From: a bacterium
Lineage (GTDB): Bacteria > Planctomycetota > JAFGQW01
Reading direction: 5' to 3'
Length of the DNA stretch: 64,000 nucleotides
Assembly (NCBI GenBank): GCA_030426805.1
Contig: JAUHXU010000002.1
Span: 310,001-374,000 of the forward strand
Program-made: the position numbers and the translations under genes
Notes under the pieces: model-generated
The model's database searches: none
Told to the model about the DNA's origin: nothing
What the model saw: the letters and a program-made list of their open reading frames with translations, nothing else
Part shown: positions 60,796 through 64,000 of the stretch, piece after piece
Layout of the letters: each line of letters starts with the position of its first letter
How positions within the stretch are numbered: the stretch's first letter is position 1

Positions 60796-61740
60796 ATGGG
60801 CGGCGTGCGAACTCTCTTCCTTCGGCTCGTGACCCTCGTTTGCGTCGCGTACCTCGGCGGTTGCGGCTCCAGCGAGACCGACGACCACTTCGTGACCGCG
60901 GAGCCGAACACGATGCCGTCCCTCGCGGCCGATGCACAGGCCGCCGGGTGGATCGTCAAGACGTTCCCCCGCGAGTTTGCCGGCGACGCGATGTTCGACT
61001 ACCTCGGGCTCGATCTCGAGGTCTACCGCGAATACGGCTGCCACACGATCAAGGTCCAGCACTACGAGAATCGCTTCGGCGACGTCGTGAAGGTCGAGGT
61101 CTTCGAGGCGAACAAACCGCTCGGTGCCTACGGGATGTTCAGCCTGCGCACGGTGCCCGGTGGCGAGCGGCGCGACGTCGGCGACGTCGGGTGGTATCAC
61201 GACGACACGCTGCACTTCTGTCGGGGCACGGCGGCGGTGAGCTTGACGACCGAGCACTCGAGCGCGGTGCGCGTACGCGGGATCGAGAACCTCGCGGTGG
61301 CGGTGGACCAGGCGCTCGGCCAAGGCGCCGCGGAGCCCAAGATCTTCCGACTGCTGCCGACGGAGGGGCTGCTGCCGCAGGGCATCACCTACGTCGCCGG
61401 CCCGGCCGGCGTCCGCAAGGTGTCGAAGAACGTGCCGGTGCAGTTCGAGCCACCGCAGCACGCGGTGATCGGCCGTTACAGCGCGGTCGGCGGCGGCCAC
61501 CGGCTGTTCGTGATGCGCTACCCGGACGACGCGAGGGCGGCCGAGGCCGTGAAGGCGATCGCCGGCGACGGAATCGTCCTGCTGCCGCGCCACGTGATCG
61601 CGGTGATTCAGCAGGGACGACACGTGTTCGCCTACTACGGTCCGCGCGATCTCGAGCGCGCGAAGGTCGCGTTGTCGCGCGCGGTGCGCCGCTTCAAGGA
61701 AGCCGGCGGCGACACCGCCGAGCCCGACCTCCGCGGCTGA
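60796..61740 (+). CDS. DUF6599-family lipoprotein
   Basis: The 314-residue protein has a lipobox (FLRLVTLVCVAYLGGCGSSE). The mature part shows the DUF6599 pattern: WIVKTFPREFAGDAMFDYLG, LEVYREYGCHTIKVQHYENR, VEVFEANKPLGAYGMFSLRT and HRLFVMRYPDDARAAEAVKA. Members are widespread, often lipid-anchored, with no known function. ATG at 60796; a near-perfect promoter puts the transcription start at or next to it, and no Shine-Dalgarno is present. Confidence 0.82.
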   Translation: MGGVRTLFLRLVTLVCVAYLGGCGSSETDDHFVTAEPNTMPSLAADAQAAGWIVKTFPREFAGDAMFDYLGLDLEVYREYGCHTIKVQHYENRFGDVVKVEVFEANKPLGAYGMFSLRTVPGGERRDVGDVGWYHDDTLHFCRGTAAVSLTTEHSSAVRVRGIENLAVAVDQALGQGAAEPKIFRLLPTEGLLPQGITYVAGPAGVRKVSKNVPVQFEPPQHAVIGRYSAVGGGHRLFVMRYPDDARAAEAVKAIAGDGIVLLPRHVIAVIQQGRHVFAYYGPRDLERAKVALSRAVRRFKEAGGDTAEPDLRG

Positions 61741-61797
61741 GCGAACGGAATCCGGCGGATCCTGGCCTTCGGCCCCGTCGGCTGCTTCACTACCCGC

Positions 61798-63903
61798 ATG
61801 AAGCACGTGACCACGATGACGATCGACGGCAAGTCGGTCGAGTTCGAGACCGGGCGCATCGCCCGTCAGGCCGACGGCGCGGTCGTCGTCAAGCAGGGCA
61901 AGACCGTCGTGCTCGTGACGGCGGTCGCCGCCGCGGAGCCGCGCGAAGGCATCGACTTCTTCCCGCTGACGGTCGAGTATCGCGAGCAGAGCGCGGCGGT
62001 GGGGCGGATCCCCGGCGGGTACCTCAAGCGTGAGGGCCGCATCGCCGACCACGAGGTGCTCGTCTGCCGGCTGATCGACCGCACGATCCGGCCGCGCTTT
62101 CCGAAGGGCTACCGCAACGAGGTGCAGGTGATCGCGACCGTCCTCGGCGCCGAGGCCGACGCCGATCCCGCGCCGCTCGCGATGCTCGGCGCGTGCGCGG
62201 CGCTCGAGATCAGCGCGATCCCGTTCGACGCGGTCGGCGGGCTCACGGTCGTGCGCACCGGCGGCGAGTTGCGCGCGCTCCCGAATGCCGCCGATCGCGC
62301 GGCCGCCGACATCGAACTCGTCGTGTCGGCCGGCGCCGACGGTCTCGTAATGGTCGAAGGGGCGCTCGCGCAGGTGCCGGAGAAGGACATCGTCGAGGCG
62401 CTGGGGTTCGCGACCGAGCGCCTCGGGTCGTTCTTCGCCGGGCTCGAGGAGATGCGCGGTGCGGTCGGGCGCGAGAAGCGGCCGTTCGAGTCGCCCGCGG
62501 ATCCGCCGGCGGCCGACGACGTCGCCGCGCACGCGTCGGGGAAGCTCCGCGACGTGCTCGCGATCGCAGACAAGCGCGACCGGAAGGACGCGCTCGACGC
62601 ACTGAAGGCGGAGACGGTCGACGCGCTCGGCGGCAGCGACGACGAGGAGCGCCGCGATGCGGTGAAGACCGCGTTCGCGGCGCTCGTCTACGCGACCGTG
62701 CGCCGGCTCGCGATCGAGGACGGCGTGCGGATCGGCGGGCGTGCGGCCGACGAGATCCGCGCGATCGACGGCGAGGTCGCGTGGCTGCCGACGAACCACG
62801 GCTCGGCGCTGTTCACGCGCGGCGAGACGCAAGCAGTCGTGTCGTGCACGCTGGGCAGCGCGGAGGACCAGAAGCGCGAGGAGCGGCTCTTCGGCGACGA
62901 GTCCTACCGCTTCTTGCTCCACTACAACTTCCCGCCATACAGCGTCGGCGAGACCCGGCCGATGCGCGGGCCCGGTCGCCGCGAGATCGGCCACGGTGCG
63001 CTGGCCCTCCGGGCGCTGCAGCCGGTGCTGCCGGACTTTGCCGACTTCCCCTACACGTTGCGCATCGTGTCGACGATCACCGAATCCAACGGCTCGAGTT
63101 CGATGGCGACCGTGTGCGGCGGTGCGATGGCGATGATGGACGCCGGCGTGCCGCTCGCCGCGCCGGTCGCGGGCATCGCGATGGGGCTGTTGTCCGACGG
63201 TGAGAACGTCGCGATCCTCTCCGACATCCTCGGCGACGAGGACCACCTGGGGGACATGGACTTCAAGGTGTGCGGCACCGAGGCCGGCGTCACGGCGCTG
63301 CAACTCGACAACAAGCTCGGCGCGCTGCCGGCGGGCGTGCTCGAACGCGCGCTCGAGCAGGCGCGCGTCGGCCGGTTGCACATTCTGGAGCGCATGAAGA
63401 CGGTCATCCCGGGGCCGCGCGAGGAGCTGCCGCCGCAGGCGCCGCGCGTCGAGACCGTGTGGATCCGGCCGGAGCGCGTGCGCGACTTGATCGGCCCGCG
63501 CGGCGCGGTGATCCAGGACATCCAGGCCACGACCGAGACCCGCATCAGCGTCGACGACGCCGGACAGGTGCTGATCTACGCGACCACGGGCGACGGCGCG
63601 CGACGCGCGCGGGCGCGCGTCGAATACGTCGCCGGCGACCCGGAGGTGGGGCGCCTCTACGAGGGCAAGGTCGTCAAGACGCTCGACTTCGGCGCGTTCG
63701 TGAAGATCCTCGCGAACACCGAGGGCCTCGTGCACGTCAGCGAACTCGCCGCCCACCGCGTCGAGAACACGAACGACGTCGTCAACGAGGGCGACACCGT
63801 CGTCGTCCGCCTCACCGGCGTCACCGACCAGGGCAAGCTGCAACTGAGCATCAAGGACGCAGCCAACGCCGGCGGCGAACACGTCATCCGCGACCCGGCT
63901 TGA
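61798..63903 (+). CDS. pnp: Polyribonucleotide nucleotidyltransferase
   Basis: The 701-residue protein shows two RNase PH domains (DFFPLTVEYREQSAAVGRIP and GGYLKREGRIADHEVLVCRL; later FLLHYNFPPYSVGETRPMRG, PGRREIGHGALA and VSTITESNGSSSMATVCGGA). A KH domain (WIRPERVRDLIGPRGAVIQD) and an S1 domain (GRLYEGKVVKTLDFGAFVKI) follow. It degrades RNA 3'-5' and works in RNA turnover. Length is normal (700-720). ATG at 61798 lies at the standard N-terminus (MKHVTTMTIDGKSVEFETGR); no clear ribosome site. A long palindrome follows the stop. Confidence 0.97.
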   Translation: MKHVTTMTIDGKSVEFETGRIARQADGAVVVKQGKTVVLVTAVAAAEPREGIDFFPLTVEYREQSAAVGRIPGGYLKREGRIADHEVLVCRLIDRTIRPRFPKGYRNEVQVIATVLGAEADADPAPLAMLGACAALEISAIPFDAVGGLTVVRTGGELRALPNAADRAAADIELVVSAGADGLVMVEGALAQVPEKDIVEALGFATERLGSFFAGLEEMRGAVGREKRPFESPADPPAADDVAAHASGKLRDVLAIADKRDRKDALDALKAETVDALGGSDDEERRDAVKTAFAALVYATVRRLAIEDGVRIGGRAADEIRAIDGEVAWLPTNHGSALFTRGETQAVVSCTLGSAEDQKREERLFGDESYRFLLHYNFPPYSVGETRPMRGPGRREIGHGALALRALQPVLPDFADFPYTLRIVSTITESNGSSSMATVCGGAMAMMDAGVPLAAPVAGIAMGLLSDGENVAILSDILGDEDHLGDMDFKVCGTEAGVTALQLDNKLGALPAGVLERALEQARVGRLHILERMKTVIPGPREELPPQAPRVETVWIRPERVRDLIGPRGAVIQDIQATTETRISVDDAGQVLIYATTGDGARRARARVEYVAGDPEVGRLYEGKVVKTLDFGAFVKILANTEGLVHVSELAAHRVENTNDVVNEGDTVVVRLTGVTDQGKLQLSIKDAANAGGEHVIRDPA

Positions 63904-63913
63904 AACGCGAATC

Positions 63914-63981
63914 TGTCCCTCAACGCTGACAGATCTCCGTTTGAAGCGCTTCAAACGCGATTCTGTCAGCGCTGAGGGACA
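63914..63981. repeat. Long nested palindrome after pnp
   Basis: The 20-base arm TGTCCCTCAACGCTGACAGA (63914-63933) is inverted at 63962-63981 with one mismatch. Between them GTTTGAAGC-GCTTCAAAC (63939-63956) is a perfect 18-bp palindrome. ACGCGA(A/T)TCTGTC also recurs as a direct repeat at both sides. It has no T-tract and looks like a REP-type or transposable palindromic unit, or the 3' end structure of the pnp message. Near the window edge, so it may continue. Confidence 0.7.
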
Positions 63982-64000
63982 AAATCCGATCTCAGTCGCA

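Noticed and set aside
58014..62033. 1339-codon plus-strand open frame
   Set aside because: Runs through arsM, GGCT, IMPase, DUF6599 and pnp in wrong frames; low-complexity Arg-rich protein.

Overview
This is a 64 kb stretch of a high-G+C chromosome (about two thirds G+C by eye) with dense, mostly single-copy genes and many 1-8 bp start/stop overlaps. It carries no CRISPR array, no recognisable insertion sequence, no phage and no rRNA. Many products are secreted or lipid-anchored proteins with few recognisable domains: beta-propellers, BNR/VPS10-like repeats, large lipoproteins and zinc-ribbon membrane proteins. There are also small ECF sigma/anti-sigma sets, a cytosolic PknB-type kinase and M56/BlaI regulators. 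This mixture, the G+C and the short leaders suggest an uncultured-type member of the Planctomycetota. That is an inference; no marker gene here proves it.

Layout. 1-5.6 kb: truncated secreted trypsin-like protease, a three-gene operon (AGCS symporter, zinc-ribbon regulator, CysZ/EI24-like membrane protein) and a PLP decarboxylase. 5.7-9.6 kb: a degenerate metallopeptidase paralogue overlapping an SBBP-repeat secreted protein. 9.6-12.4 kb: pyrE-icd-cobB. 12.5-17.5 kb: lipoprotein, Ser/Thr kinase, a possible structured RNA with a strong terminator, ECF sigma factor, anti-sigma factor and a His-rich secreted protein. 17.7-21.7 kb: a second zinc-finger/FecR-like membrane protein followed by an MCE-like protein and a fused MlaF-MlaE lipid transporter. 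21.8-29 kb: large lipoprotein, intact HExxH metallopeptidase, a thioredoxin-like gene with an in-frame TGA, a methyltransferase and a tandem DUF192 lipoprotein. 29.2-39.2 kb: a long plus-strand run (nitrilase, S9 peptidase, PepD, a small protein, two tandem DUF3857/transglutaminase paralogues, an esterase-PDZ fusion). 39.2-44.2 kb: BlaI plus an M56-STN fusion, two secreted proteins and exonuclease III. 44.2-48.2 kb: DUF255/DsbD-alpha fusion and a metallo-beta-lactamase/rhodanese gene with a second in-frame TGA. 48.2-58 kb: VPS10/BNR protein, KefB-type antiporter and the deoA-deoB-deoD nucleoside salvage cluster. 58-64 kb: arsenite methyltransferase, gamma-glutamylcyclotransferase, inositol-phosphatase family protein, DUF6599 lipoprotein, pnp and a long palindromic element.

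The main discovery is two independent genes in which a TGA replaces the codon of a functionally important cysteine. One is the first position of a thioredoxin-like UPPC motif at 26390. The other is the conserved linker cysteine of a persulfide dioxygenase/rhodanese protein at 47611-47613. Each TGA is followed at the right distance by a stem-loop whose apex contains GGU, the loop element needed in the E. coli fdhF SECIS. Both would be called as truncated or split genes by standard annotation. Together they predict that this organism inserts selenocysteine and uses it in thiol/persulfide chemistry. The second gene sits directly upstream of a DUF255/DsbD-like thioredoxin-fold gene.

Other notable points are a one-polypeptide MlaFE transporter with a divergent MCE partner, two paralogous pairs in which one member has lost its catalytic residues, an M56 sensor protease fused to a secretin-type STN domain, and several genes whose -10 box lies 6-10 nt from the start codon, so that the mRNA is probably leaderless.
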